Of a DNA stretch of 64,000 nt, positions 24,601 to 39,600 are shown in pieces. Position 1 is the first letter of the stretch, and each line of letters starts with the position of its first letter. The position numbers and the translations under genes are program-made. The stretch lies in NCBI GenBank assembly GCA_016859345.1, contig CM029119.1:3802609-3866608 (forward strand), in the 5' to 3' direction. The notes under the pieces are model-generated. The model was given only the letters and a program-made list of their open reading frames with translations, had not been told where the DNA came from and ran no database searches. The stretch is from Istiophorus platypterus (taxonomy: Eukaryota > Chordata > Actinopteri > Istiophoriformes > Istiophoridae).

Positions 24601-27600
24601 TTTTTGCTTACTCGGAGGTGACACAAGAAGCTATGAGTATGACAAATGTAGAAAACAGTTTCTTGTTTATACATCCAACAAACACTGAGCAACTTTAGCA
24701 TTCGTTACATGTCTGTAAGTTAACAGTCACTCTCCTTTTCACTCTGTTTTGTTCTCCACCAACTCCTGAGAAAAATATCAAAAACGTTAGCCAATACAAA
24801 TGATCCACTGTGTTTATCAGCTGGTTTCTAATGATGCCAGCTCCTGACCAGTAGCCAACTTTTTTTTTGCTTCGGCAAGGGTAGTATAGAGTGGGTTTAT
24901 CAAAATACATACTAATTTAATCCATTTTTGATATAAAAAAGGTTAGATTGATTGGAGTTAAAAAAGCATTTTTTTTTCTTTTCATTGTTCTGATAATGTG
25001 TATATATAGAGAGATATACCACTGGAGCTAGAAGGGAGTTAGCTTGGCTTAAATCATGGAACAGGGGAAACGGCTAGCCTGTCTGAAGGTAACAGACCAG
25101 CCACACACAGCTAGCGTGGCAAAGCTCATCACCCTTTTGAAAAAATAAAGCTCTACACAAAAAGTTTGTCGAAAGTCATTCTGGGAAACGTAGGAAATTG
25201 TGATCTAAAGTGCCTGAGACAGGCGTGGAAAAAAGGACACTTTGATCATATTTAGAACCTGATCTTGACATTTTAATCATAGCACAATTCACCAGCTCAC
25301 AACTTATTGGTAAAAATAATGTTGTTCTTCAATGATAGCCTTAATGACTAATACATGTAAAAGTGCATCTTTCAAACCGGAGCACAGACATGTTGCAGCG
25401 TCTGCAGAGCTCACAGACAGCAGCAGTGATTGTTGTGGTCTCTCCTCAGTCATCGCAGCCTGGGATGAGTCCTTGTGTTCTCTGCCAAGGGCTTTTCTGG
25501 CATGCTGTGAATGTGGAGCCAAAGGCAGTCTGGGGTTTAGAAGGTTAACCATCTGGAATGGTGCATTATTTAATGTTGCATATGCCGAGACAAGCTGGCT
25601 CAGAGATTCGTCACATTTCCCCCCTACCAAGGTGCTCCCATTCTCTCACTCGTGTCTGATTTTTTTAGTGTATGACAGGGCTGTCGGATCTGTCACAAAC
25701 TCCTGTTGGAGAGGAGAATTTTAAGTTGAGTTTGAGTTTTAGGCAAATTTGTTGATGTTTTAAGAGAAAGAAACATACACGGGATGATTCAGAGGAAATT
25801 TCTGATTTTCTACTGCGGGAGATGAACCATGTCAGCAACCTAAAGTATCTTCATGTCCGAGATTTTTGCATATTAACCGTGTCCTTGTGACCACAGTGGC
25901 CCACTCCCATCTGTTTTTGCTTGCTTCTGACAGCCATATCTGCTCAGCTCAGAAAAAAAAAATACTTTGGTATTGTTTCAATGATAACAAACACATGACC
26001 AAACAACATTATGTTTAAAGGAAACTGATAGTAAACTAATCAGGAAATGCAGTTTCTTTTGTTACCACAGTACATGGAAGCCCTGATCCTCGATCTGAAT
26101 GTGATGGGACAAAAACATTGCAGTCACTCAGGTGTTTATTAGATATGTTATGGGAGAATGCTAATATTACAAACTTAGTTTTGGCCAATATGTTACAATA
26201 TTAAGGTTTCTATAATATTAGCATCAGTGGGATGGAGCACCTCTAATTACTAGGTTTATTACTTATTGTTGGAGTACAATAAGTAATAAACCTAGTAATA
26301 AACCTTATTGTTGGAGTAGTCCCATTATTTTATCCATCAACAGTTTCTCAGTCTTTTTATTTCAAAATACCTCAAATTAACTGACAAACGACATATAGGG
26401 GGCAGATTGTATTTAAGATGACCACATTCATACTTAGGTGCAACTGGGCACATATACTACACAAAAAGAGTGTTATATATTAGATATTAATTTTCTACCC
26501 TCGGACCCCCTTAGAGATCAGTCAAGCCCTGTTTTCAACCACCACCTGCTCTGTCCTGTTTTCACCCATTTGTACCATAGAACATTCAAAAGAAAATGTT
26601 TAATAACCCATGTTGTTTGACTTAGGAAAAACTCGTGTGGAACAACTCAAAGAACCCTTTGCCTCCGCACATATTCATGTCCTGTAGCACTTAGCTCTGC
26701 TTTAATTGTATCTGTGGTTTGGCAGTGGTATTGACTTTTTTTCTCCTTCCATTTCTTTTTCAGTACATAAACATGGGATCTTGTGACAGCAACATGATTG
26801 GTGATAGCTCAGATTTTCTTTCATGGCATGTTGTTTATCCATTGTTACATCCGTGGCCACTTTTCATTGCTGTAGTAAATTACTGGGGTATCTAAGCAAA
26901 TCCAATTTTCAAAGGCACATGAAGGACAAATATAACAGTGACCAGCAAGACCATCAAAGAGAAAACATCACTGTGATGCTATTGGAGACTGTGTAATTAC
27001 ATGCAGTCTTAAGTCACCCGTGGCTGACATGGATTCATACTCTCCAGTCCTGTGAGAGCTCTGGGTTTCTTCCTTTTGCTTCTTCCAGGGAAGCAGTTAC
27101 GTGTAATGACTTCATTCTCTGAGGTGATGCAGCTTTCATCTCCAGGGACAGTTTGTTCTTAACAACCACTTGATTACCACTGAAATGGATGATGAGATAG
27201 TAAATATCTATGAAGAAATTTTTGTTTAGAGCTGATATTCTCTGTCCTTCACTTGGTGTGTGGTAGCATCTAATGGTAATGAATGCATTCCTATCAGCCC
27301 ACACCCACCTGGAGTCAAACACATCTCCACAGTGGCCTCCCAAGACTTTGGTATTCAGAGGAAAGAAATCAGGTTTTTCAGTTTCACTTCACTGATAACT
27401 AGTTTCCTCATTCTCCATCATTTCCTGTTCGTGTTCACATGCATACAAACAGCTAAACTGACCTATAGCCCTCTGGCTGGATTTGAAAAGAAACATCAGA
27501 TAACTTGCTCAGGCTTTAACATTTATCCGATCTTCACCTGAGTTAACAATCGAATGATTTTGTAACTCCGCCACTTTTAGTTCTTGTTCCTATGCTCTTA

Positions 27601-30600
27601 TTCCAGATTGCACATTTGAGACAGATTTATCACTGTTTTAACCTCCTCTCTAGCCAGTAGCCATTGATTTCGACAGCTGAAATGATTTTTGATGGCAGAT
27701 TTGATAAGCTATAGTTTGTCAAATAATTAAGGTAATGTTAGCTCTGGGAGTTAACTGAAAACTCCATTTCTGGCTGACTTTAATGTTTCCAAGCCATTTT
27801 AAAATAAAAATTCTGTAAAATGGTCTTGAACACTTAAATGCTTATATATACATTATGATATCATGCTAACAGACTGGCTAAAGGTACATGTTGCAGGCAA
27901 AAAAGTTAGCACCCTCACAGGTTGATAATCCCTGTAGAAGATATCGAAATAAAGACACATTAGTCTTGTATGGCTTTGCAGAGCTACGTAGTTCTAGTAT
28001 TACAATTATAATAATAAAAGATGTAAGACCAGGCATTTATATCATTCTAGCGCTACCACATTGTTTAGGTCATTAGCTTGAATCCATGTACAGGCAAGAC
28101 CTTTATGCTGTCTGTTCTTATTTTTAAACAGTAGGCTTCAGTTTTAAGATTTCAAGAGAAAAGGCTTATGGGTTGAGGACTACTGTGTGTGTCAAGTGTA
28201 ACTCTATCTAACTTTCACAAATCCAATGAGGAGCAGGACAGAGTGGCTAATGTTAGCCTTCACGCTGATATAGTAGCATCCAGGACCAGCTTCCAAAATG
28301 CAGCACAGTGAATGTGCTATAATATATTTTTTTCATGGTGACCTGTAACCCCACAAAAGGTTAGCCAATGATTTGCTAATCGGCTTTGAAAGTTGTAGTA
28401 TGTTACCGGTCTTGGTAGTAAGCTAGTCAGATGGACATGCTAACATTCGCATCTTATGTAAGAAAAGATAAACACACAGTCCTTCATTACACTTTTGCCC
28501 TTGTATTTTTGGTTTTTGAAAGGCTAGAATAGAAAAAAAAACACCATCCTCTATACTCTTTAAATGCCAAGTATGTCTCTTCCTGGATCCATGCCCACCA
28601 CTTCGGCATGTAGAGAAATACAAAGCTTGGCAGGCTCTCCATCCCTAGTTACAGTGGTGAGGCTTTGATTGGACCGTCGGTGTTCAGAGATGGGATGTAG
28701 CAAACGGTCACTTATGTCCATAAGCCTCCGCCTCCCCCTGTTTTATGTTAATTTCTTGTCAATCTTGCAGATACTGGAGTTTCTCCATTGTTGCTTAGTC
28801 TAACCTCTTCTCCATGCTTGAATGATTTGGCATGGATCCCAATAACCAAATTATAGCTGATATGGAATTTCATCTGGCTCTCTCAGAGTGTGTTACAATA
28901 GTCTCAGCTTGTTATATTCCTGCTAATCAGAACCAGATGTGTGCAGATTGGCCACATGCTCTCCCATGTTCTTCAGCTGTATGTTGTGTGCATATACGAT
29001 GACTCTGGAGATCTGGGTCTCGGTCCAACCACAGAGCCGTGCCAGTTCGTTGTGCTCAGCGTGCTCTGCTATGATGTCATTGGTTGCTGGTTGTGAAATG
29101 CTTGAGGAAATGAGAACCTCATTGAACCTTAGCTGACTGCTGCACATTTCTCCTTCGTTGCTGTTTAAGCCTGATCTTCAATGCTTTGGTTTTTATCTTC
29201 TTGCATTTGTTTATCTCCAGCAATTAAGTGCAAATTTGAAAGATTCTTGGGAAATAAATTTTTTTTTTGGCCCTAGAATTTTGCTTAGATTCACCACCAA
29301 GCATTCTGATGATGCCTTTTTATTATTATTGACACACACTGATGTTTTTATTCCTTTTCCTGTTTTGACAGAGGACGGCATCTCTGAGTCAACTTCCTGT
29401 GGAGGACCTTAAAGAACCCCTGCCTCCTCACTGGAGATGCTATATGTCTCCACAAGGGCGGCGATACTACGTCAACACCACAAGCAACGGTGAGAGTTCT
29501 GGAGACATTTGGATGTATGGATTAACATTAGATTTTTTTGTCATGAGTCAGAGAAGGAATCTGATATTTTCATGCAAATTTCAGCGATCAGACACCAAGG
29601 ATTGTAAAGCACTTGTGTAGTTCTTAGACCAGTAGCGTGTACCTGTCTATCTCACCTCAAGCAGTATCTAAGCCTAATGTATTTGGTCTGCCTCTGTCAG
29701 ACACAAGAATTTCACTGGATAATGGTACAAAATCTTTCTTGTCACAGTCAGGCAGATGAGAACATTCTTTAGTGAAGGTCGCCTTTGGTATTAAGTCCAT
29801 TAAACATTTCTTTACATTCAGATATTGTCCAGTGCAGCTTTCAGTAGTCACTGGGCATTCTTGTATATACTAGATACAAATGGCACTGCTGTAATCTGGA
29901 AGGGCTGCTGTGTGATTACTTTTTATCAGACACTACAAGCCGAGAGGCAGGAGATTTAATTTTTTCAACAAAAAGTTAAAATGAGTTTCTGCGAGATGAA
30001 TTAATACCTTAGATTTTTCTTTCTCCATATATTTTACACATGACATGAATTTTACAGATGCAATTTGTCACTTATCTCAGAAAAAAATGCCCCTCCATGC
30101 TCTCAAATTGTTTATGCCGGATCTTGTATTAATCTCAAAAATGACACCTGAGCAGTCCCGTCCATCTCTAACATACGCTCCATGTCTATTCAGCAGTGAT
30201 GGTACCAGAGAGAGACAGAGGGTGCAGAAGAACTGATACTACTGATCGTGCCTTGTTTCTGTCAACACTGTCACCACTCACTGTCTCCCAAAGCTAACAC
30301 ATTCACACATACACACTGGCATGGAGACACTTAATACTCTCCTCTGTTCTAGATAGCAGCATCACCTGCTTTTACTATCCCTGGGTGGACTCACTGTAGA
30401 GCCTGACTGATGGTACTAATATCTTGTCTTGGCACGGTGGCAACTCTCATGTGCCTTTCACTTGAAAATGTAATAAAGGTGAGAAAGTGCAGGTCAAATA
30501 CAATGCCCACTAGTCATAACAGAGGGTGACAGAGGACCTTAAGAGGTCCTCTGTCACCTTTTGTTTGTATTCTTAAGGCCTTTTCACACCGGAAAGTGGA

Positions 30601-33600
30601 AAATCGAAATTCATCTGTGAGTCATCGCAAAATATTTGGTTTTGGCAGTGTATATACTACTTGTAAGACTAGATGGTGGACTTCTATAGGTGGCAAGCTA
30701 ACAGCCAACAAGCAAGCCAGCCAAGAATACTAGCACTAGTCACAATGGCTACCAGAGCTTCTTTCTGTATTTCTAGGGTTGTGAATCTTCACCAGCCTTA
30801 AAATTTGATTATGATTAACTTACGATTTGAATGCAGGACAATTCTTGATGCAACTCAATTTATTGTATCTTCAGTTTTCTATATTACTGCACATTGCTAT
30901 TTATTCCATCAATACACATAAGCAGCCAGATGAATCTGAAGTCCCTTTTTATTTTGGAGGTGCTCTCAAAAATCAGACTACAACAGCCTATGATATAAAA
31001 AGCCGCATCTTTTCAGCAGTGCCTTTAAGTGGGACCAACCTCAGTACATAAACTTACCAAAAAAAAACCAAAACAGAAATCCTTCTGCAGAGCATAACAA
31101 GTGTGCTGTAGTCTAAAAAAAATAAGGTTTATGCACAAACATGACTGAACACAACAGACAACAGGACTGCAAGAGTAAATAATAAATAGCAACTAACTGC
31201 TCAGTAGTTTATATTGTATAGTATATATAGTCTAAATCGTGTATCTTTATTTGCTACTTTTTCATAAAAGAAAATAATATCAAATTAATTAGATTGAATT
31301 AAATTGTAAGCCAAAATAAATAGTATAGGCCTAGCCTACTTATATTTTTGAATTTGAGATTGCCTCCTCAGTTCTTGGTTGATTAGCTGGGCAGTTGTAG
31401 CTTTCCGGTTGTAGGGTAAAAACAGCTAAAGTGGCTTCTTGAATTTATTGAATTATTATATTTAATTTTGCGAGTCAGAATTTACACACCGGATACATGT
31501 TGACCAGTTTGTGCATCCCAGTAAGTTCTTAAAATCCACTCAAATGTCCGCTTTGATAATACCGGCTGCTAATCTAATCTAATCTAATCTCTGCCTCCTT
31601 CTGCAATTTGCCCCAGCATAAAAAAGTAACATTACCCTAATGTTGGCAATTTCATTATCTTGCAACATAATATATATAACATAATATATTGCCTAGTCAA
31701 GGCCAAAAAATAAACACTTATTGTTGATTTCTATAATTATGTTTAGGCTGCAAACTCTCTTGTTTGTGTTCTGTCACTGCATCAATACAGATGTCTATAT
31801 TGCTGCGCATTACAGAATCAGGAAAATTCCATACCTCCAGTATTTTTTTTTCTAAGCTGTTCAATGCATCCTGACGTTTTGTTTTCAGGTACATCAATTC
31901 ATTCAATATGAGCTTTTATGAAAAGGAAAAAAATAATCTTTGAGTGAATATGCCTTCAAATTTAGCAAGCTTACTAGTTCAGCCACTAATGGAAAAATAA
32001 ATTCACAGTTTACTCTAAAGACATATTTGTACCTTTGACTCATTTCTCTCTTAACTGTTTGCAAACCACTTCTCTTTTGTGAAGAAATTTATACTGAGGA
32101 GGTTAAAATAAATAGCTAATAAGCTATGACAGCTTCCTCCATTTAGGACTCTCCATTCCCTTAGAGGTCTGTACTGTCAAGATAGGATTTGTGGGTGGTT
32201 CATCAAAGTTAAACTCTTTGCAAAAAATATGTGAGGATTTACTTTGCTCCTGTGAGCATATCCACTAATTGTAACAATTCCACTGGAATGAACAGATTCT
32301 GACATTTTAAATGCTGGTGTGACCAGGCCTTTATTCTTGCTCATAAAAGTGTTACAATTTGGATTTGGCAAACTCATTAAACTCCATGCTTATCGGTGTT
32401 AGTAGTCATATCAGGGACCCGAAAGAACAAGAACATATTAACACAGCTGCCAGTGCCAGGTCACCACATGAGTTGTTTGACATGAGCTGTGTCCAAAATT
32501 ACACTGTGTTCTCACGTTTTCCTTTTATATAACAGCCATTAGTTAATTCTATCGTGAGCAGTAAATTAAGATTTTGGTCCCTCATATATATATTTATATA
32601 TCATTTTGCATCATCAGTGACAAGTGTAGAGTCACACAACACTCATTTTTGCATCTGTAAATTTCAGCACATTGCAGAGTGGGTTGGTTAGCAGAAAGCA
32701 ATTCATGGTATAAGAACTACTATTTCACACTTAGCTTCTTCGGTGTGATTGGATTGATGAGAAGTTGTGTAATGAACTCTGCCCACTGTAGAAAGGAAGG
32801 TCTCAGTCTGCTGAGAAACTAGTGTGGTTTGTTTGTTTGAAAGCAAACGGATCAACCACATGGTTCTATGATAGTAGATATATGATTTTTGAATTCAAAA
32901 GCTAAAGTATTATTATTTACAGCTGCAATTTCTGCAAGAACCAATTGCCTACAATTGTGCAAGATTATTAGGTAACCATGGTAACAAGAGTGCAGGGATT
33001 TTCCCTGATACATTAGAAAGTGACTAAGACCGTTTGTCATAAAGGGTGAGTGGAATATAGCTACCACAAGTGACTATCCTCCCATAATCATAAAAAAAAC
33101 GTCTCTTTCTTTCTGTTCGTTATTATTAATATACAATATGATATATGGGTTCTGTTAGCCTCAACTAATGATGCCTTTGTTAATTATTTCTTTGTTAGAT
33201 CTTTGTGACGGCAGATAAATAAATAAACATATACAGTAAGTCAAAGTAAAGTGTTGCCCGCCATGCTGTCAGCCACCAGAAACGTATTCACGAATCACGA
33301 GTCCATGTAGCCTTGATGATGCAGGATGACATCACCGGAGCCATCCAATGAATGAGTCACTTTTTCAGTCCATATGACTTGGGGCACACAGCTATTGGTT
33401 CGTTTGTGGTGTCAAATGTTTCATCAAAGACCGAATCCGCCCGTATGTGGTCTGCGGTAGTGGAGTCGGTGCACCTGTATCCTTCTTATAACTGGCAATG
33501 TGGCTTAGCATCACCCAAGAGCATACCCAGCTTCACATTAGAGCTGTTTACATCTTGTACATCTCTGATCAGGGTTGCAGTGGTCAGGTTGTGGCCATGA

Positions 33601-36600
33601 CAGGGGATCTAAATTTAGCCTGGGGGCTCCACCCAAGCAAAATATCAGGAGAGTCGCTCCTCCCTTTCCTCCTCTTTGTTTCTATTTAGATTAAATCAGA
33701 TGCTAAATATGCTAATGTCAAAGAGGTGGAAACAAACCAGACTCTCTACACTCTTTTCATCATCTTGAATGTGTCATTATAATATCTTTTAAGAGTTAAA
33801 ATAACTACAACTTTCTAAATTTCCCCTTCGGTCTTCATAATATGCCTGCGGGAATCTAACAGATCTGTTTTGTCTTTATGTGACAGGGTTTGGAGGCTTG
33901 TCTTTAGGCATAAAACTGATTATATTCCAGATGGCCTCAGTCAGAAATGTGAAGAGTGGTGTGCGGGAACAAAAGAGTTCCGCAACATTTCCTAAGAGAG
34001 AAAATGATTAATATTTCATAACTTTTTGCATACAATAAAACAAGTCACCAGCATCTGTATCCTGGCTCATAAAGAAAGCGGTATTGTTGCCTTGGTGTTG
34101 TGAAACTGGCCTCTGAGGGCACAGAAACCCCCCAGGACTTATATTCTGTGTCTTTGCTGCATGATGAGCAAATAAAAGCCTAGAGAACGCTCAGTCTAAA
34201 CACAGAGTCACTGTACCTGTGGCTCTTTCACTTTCACCAACACAGCAACAGTTTCAAAACAAACCCATCAGATAACATTTTTGCTGAAACAATTGGTATT
34301 TATAGTGTCTCTGCTGTTTTCGCTGGACCTACCTTTCGTTTCCCCAAAGTTCAGCTAGATTAGATATTGTGCTGTATGTTTTTGTGTGCGTTTGTGTTTC
34401 TGCATCTCCATAGTAACAGAGCAGTGCGTGTGGGTGAGGGCTGAATGTCCTTGTGTCAGCGCTTGTTTTTTCTTCTAGGTTTTCCTTCCTCTGTTGCTGG
34501 GTGAAGTGGTGCTGGGTCCTGTGGTTTGTACCACCCGTCTCCTAAGACTCTCCAGTCATCCCAGCCCGACCAGTCGGCTGCTTTTACGAACACAGCAAAC
34601 CAAACACTCAACAGTCTCCTCACACATCCTGTAGATTTACTGCGGACAGACAATCCCCTCAGTTGTCTGTTTTATGCTAAAGTATAAAAAAACCTCTTTG
34701 ACTTATGAATGAAATAAAATCCATCTGAAACTGAATAGCATGATTTTTTCCTATACTGCATATGGCTACAGATCTTACATATCAGAAGTTACATATCCTG
34801 TGTTCCTCCTTTTGGAAAAAACACAATCAGTGTATCCAAAAAGGGAGAAATGTATATTTGGAATTTATATAGCTAGAAAGCTATTGTAAACTTTGCTGGA
34901 TTTGTTGCCCACATTAACTGGAAAACTACTGAGGATAGAAAATTCTGGTAGAATGTGAATATCTTTTTATCGATCGGCATGAGCACATGTCCCAAACCAG
35001 ACGAACACCCACAGGGGGGGATAGTATAACACGAAAATTAGCTTACTAAATATCTATGGCACAAATTTAAACTATGAATAATTTGTTAGCAGTCTAATGG
35101 CAGCTTCAAATTTTCCAGCATGGCAGCACATGTATTTTATGTCATGTAACATTTTCTTCTTTATTCGTTATATGAAACCTTCATATGTCATCTTCTAAGC
35201 TCTTTAGCAATAATATATGCCATCTTATCCTGCTTGGCCCTGCTGTGTCTGTGTCATGGTGCTGTAACCAACCATTCAGCTGGCTTCAGTTTGTCAGCCT
35301 GCGAATGTTAAACCACAGCAGTCTTGGAAATCGTTTTTGTTAATGGCACTTAAAAAAGGGATTTTGAAATAATACCAGCATGGCATTGAAAAGGTTTTAA
35401 TTTTCAAAATCTCTCTTTAGTAAAGTGGAGTGAACCGCAGTACATACAACTTGTATGGTTGGATTTTCAGCTGGTTGCTTTATTCCAAATGGCAATTAGA
35501 TTTTAAACTAGGATTCTGTTGACCATCTTGAAGTCTCCCCTGAGAAATTTTACATTGGTCAGTGTAGATACTAGATAGCGTTTCTTATACATAAATACCA
35601 CTGGTAACAGGCAGTCTTACGCAGATGTCAGTGGTAACTTTTTCCACATTAGTCACAGTTTATCTTCTGCTCTTTCCTTGTTTGTCTTATTGCTATGAGA
35701 TGAGACTGTCAAGCATTGTCTTTCCTCTTTGGGATAATACAGAGACTAAATGGGTTGTTTTGATTGATAAAACCCAGAGACAAGAGGTGGTTAAAGAATC
35801 AGGGACCAGTGTCATATGGATGTGAATAAAATATAGCAGTGTCAAAGCTAACTAGGCCATTTCTCCCTCTCCCTGTTCAGAATTAGGAATGATGGGGCTG
35901 GTGCCACGGACACTAAGCTGATGCAGGGTTATTTTTGTTTTTAGATCTGCTGTTGACTATTTTCATTCATACATTCATTTGTGTACTGCTGCCACAGTGC
36001 AGCCACTGTCAGAGCCACACTGGTGAGTTCTACACTCTGGTGAGCCTGAATCAGTGATGTATACAAAATGAAAATGTGGTTATGGCTACGTTTAGGGAAT
36101 CAGAAAAGCATTAATAAAAACCTATCCTCATGCCGTCATTAGATGCTGATACTATTATTGATGACATGAATTCACATCATTAAAATCTGTGAAAAACCTG
36201 AAAGGAACGGATGCACTATTCCAAAAATGTAAAAGCTGGTGAACTGAGCTGACTTGGGTTCATATTCATCCAATTAAGACTATCAAAGGAATTTAGAAGA
36301 CTTATTAGACTTCAGCTCGGCCGTGACGAGGTGGCTGACTAGAACTACTCCTGCTGCTGCATATGTATCGTTCAATCTGGAGGTATGAATCTGGCAAGTA
36401 ACAAGACTGATCTCTCATTTGTGTAAAACTGTGTTTGACGGAAATGATTCACCAATTTGCATTTCAAGAGCCAGTTGCCTAGAAACTCAACCTGCTCCAC
36501 TCTGGTGTCAAACATTATAATAAACATGTAGAATTTCACAACTCTTACCCACAGTAACCTGTAAAAAGACGATATTAGATCTATTTATTTATTTATTTTT

Positions 36601-39600
36601 TTTTTGAATCACGTTTTGACTGCTATCCCTCCACCAAGGAAAGTGCCAATAAAAAAAAGACTATTTCCCTGAGCTAAGTAGATTGCGCTGTATTTTTCAG
36701 CATTAATATCCCATATTTCTCACAGTATCGATTTGTTTATGACAAGCTTACAAAGAGAAATTGAGGCATTTAGGGCCAGTGAGTAAAGGATCTGCGCTGG
36801 TGTTGTACATCAAATGCTAAGGCCAAGCCTCCCTCCATAAGCCTGCTGCCAGTTATGCTCTCCATGCGTGTCATTTGAGCTGATGGGCTTGGCTCAGTTG
36901 TCTCCTCTGCTAAGCAGCACCATATAGAGCAGACCCAGCCAAAGAGACCCAAATGAAATAAGAGCTCCCTACATGTCTGTGCCTCTTCTTTCTATGCTGA
37001 CAGTAAAGGGCTAATTGAGCTCAGTGTTGTGGTGGGAATGGACACAGGGGAGTAAAAATCAAAGAGAGCCCTTCTATATTAGGGGCTTGTGATGGTTATG
37101 CTTTTTGTATCCTCATTCGCCAGCAGAAGGGAAATGGGGACAGATGATGGAAAAGTATCAGTGCCTCAGTGGAGCTCGGTTTAACTTTAGAGATCTATCA
37201 AAATAGTTGTTTAGTTTTATTTAGTTAAAAGTTTGCACCTGTTGTATGAAGTCTACTGCAAAAGACTACAAATGACTGACAAAAAAATTTGATTTTGTCC
37301 ATAGTCTCTTAAAATGAAGGGATTGAAATACATCTATAAAGGCTGAGTTCTTGTGGGGAAAAAAAAGATTACATTAGGACTTGGGTTCTGTTGGCACTTT
37401 TTAAGCAAGGGGCCAGCCATGATTGTGGCCAACTGTTTTCAAAATGTTGCACAATGAGAGAATTTAGCTGAGAGTGTCAAGTGTAGGTTTTTCTAAAATC
37501 CCAAATGTCAGTTTTCACAGCGCTGAGCAAGCTGTGTCTGCTAATGACGATGAAAGACATTTGCTGTAAGATTATTCTAGGAATGTTGAAAACAGTTGCG
37601 AAGTAGAGGAAAAAAGACCATACTCAAAAACACAAACACCATTTCTCAAAATGAATGAAGTGATACCGAAAGCCAGCCAGATCGTGAGTCATCACTTATG
37701 CTGAAAGACACTGTAAGATCTGAACTTTTTTCTGGTGTAACTTCCAATGGCAACAAACAAAGTTTGCAGCTGTGCATGGAATCACTTCTTCTTAATGTTG
37801 CCCATGAACAGTATCAACATTGTCAACAAAAAGCTCTTCTAATGTCATTGTTTTTCTTCCCCTGTACCCCACATCAGAGACAACATGGGAGAGACCATCC
37901 AGCGTACCTGGGACCCCCAAAACCCAAATCCGGCACAAGACCTCCCTGCCAGCAGGTACTAAAAATCGACTCTCTTCAACTTTCTCAAGTTTTAGCGCCC
38001 GAGCGCTGTGAATTCTCCTCGACGTCACTGGTGGCACAAAGCATCCACTCATGCACACCAAATATACGCACAGACACTTCCTGTGACTAATTTTTTCTGG
38101 CCTAAACTGCAGAACTAAGAACTGCTCTGTCTTTCTTTTGGCCCTGCTCCTAAAGGCAGGCAAACAGAAAGAGCCAGTAAGGTTCGGGAGATGTTTCCCA
38201 CACTAAGTGGTCAAATGCTGGGGGCAGCCCTCACTCATTTGCATCAGTTCTACCATAAACAGCTACTTACTTAAATCAGACCAAACAGTAAAGTCCCTCA
38301 CACATACTTACATATTTTCAATTGGAAAGTATCTGTAAAAAATGGGGGAACTCCCATACATGGTGTTATTTAAATAATGTTTTTGAGAATTTTACAATAA
38401 GTTCAGGACCTCCTTGCATCCCCTGTACATGTTCACCTTGCTCAGTTGTTGTGTAAAGTGAACGTTTGCTAGATGAAAAGCGTAAATTATAACAGATTAC
38501 ACCACACTGACTAGTTCTTATGTACAGAGTAGTTGTTGCTAATGCTCCTAACAGCTGCTGTGTAGCTTACTTAAGGTGTAGCTAAGGTTTTGTGTAGTTA
38601 ACTGAACAAACTTAGTAAAGTAACATTAGCTTGCTAATAAATGACCTGTTTAGACAGAAGGGGAGAGGAGGTAGCTTTAAATATGGTCGACGTATCTGAC
38701 ATGACATTTGGTCAAAAATGCTGATATTGATAATGTAAATTTGGGATATTTTAAAAATTGCGTCATACTGCTATTCCAATATGCCTCACATGCTAATAAA
38801 CGTTAGCCAAATGACCAAAAAAGTAGGTTATGTTGGCTTAGTTGTGCTTTCCATTGGATATTCATATCTACTCACTCTACTGGTCACGTGAAGCTAATGT
38901 CGTCTTCTTATCTATCAGCATGAGCACGTCCCAAACAAACGGCTAAAGCTGGATAAGTCAGCTAGTCCAGTGTAGCACGTAGAGTCAAAGTCGAGGCGTC
39001 ACTTTCAGGCTGGCTGCCGTTCCACGAGGCTTTGTGTCCGTAAATCTCTTTCTGAAAAAGGTTTTACACGTTCCTTAGGTTTATTGTCTAAATTTGACAA
39101 AAATAAATGACAATCGACAGCATTTGCTCCAAGAATTTGTACCCCTCATGGTCTTAGTGGAATTTAATGATTTATATATAACTGGTGCAATCCAATCCAC
39201 TTATCCGTTTTTGACTGACTGTGCTCCATTACATAATTTATCGAGCTATGAAAAAAGACAGTTCAGCACTGGCTTGGTTTACTCATAGAGATTAGTAAAT
39301 TCCTCCTGGATCAGCACAAGGCACCAGAGAAATAATGACCTTTCTTTCTTTCTTTCTCCTCTTCTCTCTCGTTTGTTTCTCCAGTCAATGGATTTCACTC
39401 AGGTGGTAGTCCCTTGCATCATGTGGAACATCCACACAACAGTCTGGTGAGGAAGAGCAGTATAGAGCCACAGGTAAAGCTGTGACTGTTTATTCTGCCT
39501 GTTCCTTCACAACATGATAAACACCTACCGCGGTCGGAACATTTTGTTGAATGAGCATAAACTGTGCCTGGGAAGTTTACACTGAGCCGTGTTTACATAG

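Larger units (their letters stand above)
9667..29371 (+). other. gas7 intron 1 (19.7 kb)
   Basis: The largest intron, the usual place for enhancers of such genes, though none can be named from sequence alone. It holds CA/CG and CA tracts, a MITE-like element at 13.87-14.27 kb, decayed LINE fragments at 17.4-19.0 kb, dispersed repeats, and two hairpins at 22.3 and 26.25 kb. The open frames inside it (for example 17953-18480 and 25332-25724) show no splice context or family resemblance and I treat them as chance or repeat-derived. Confidence 0.85.

Noticed and set aside
25304..25724. Overlapping plus- and minus-strand frames of 108-130 codons
   Set aside because: Neither shows a domain, a start context or splice sites. 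Open frames on both strands of one stretch usually reflect composition. A conserved non-coding element is possible but not shown.
26246..26299. Reading the long hairpin as a microRNA precursor or terminator
   Set aside because: A precursor would be longer with bulges and a larger loop, and vertebrate genes do not use hairpin terminators. The added direct repeat points to a mutational origin.
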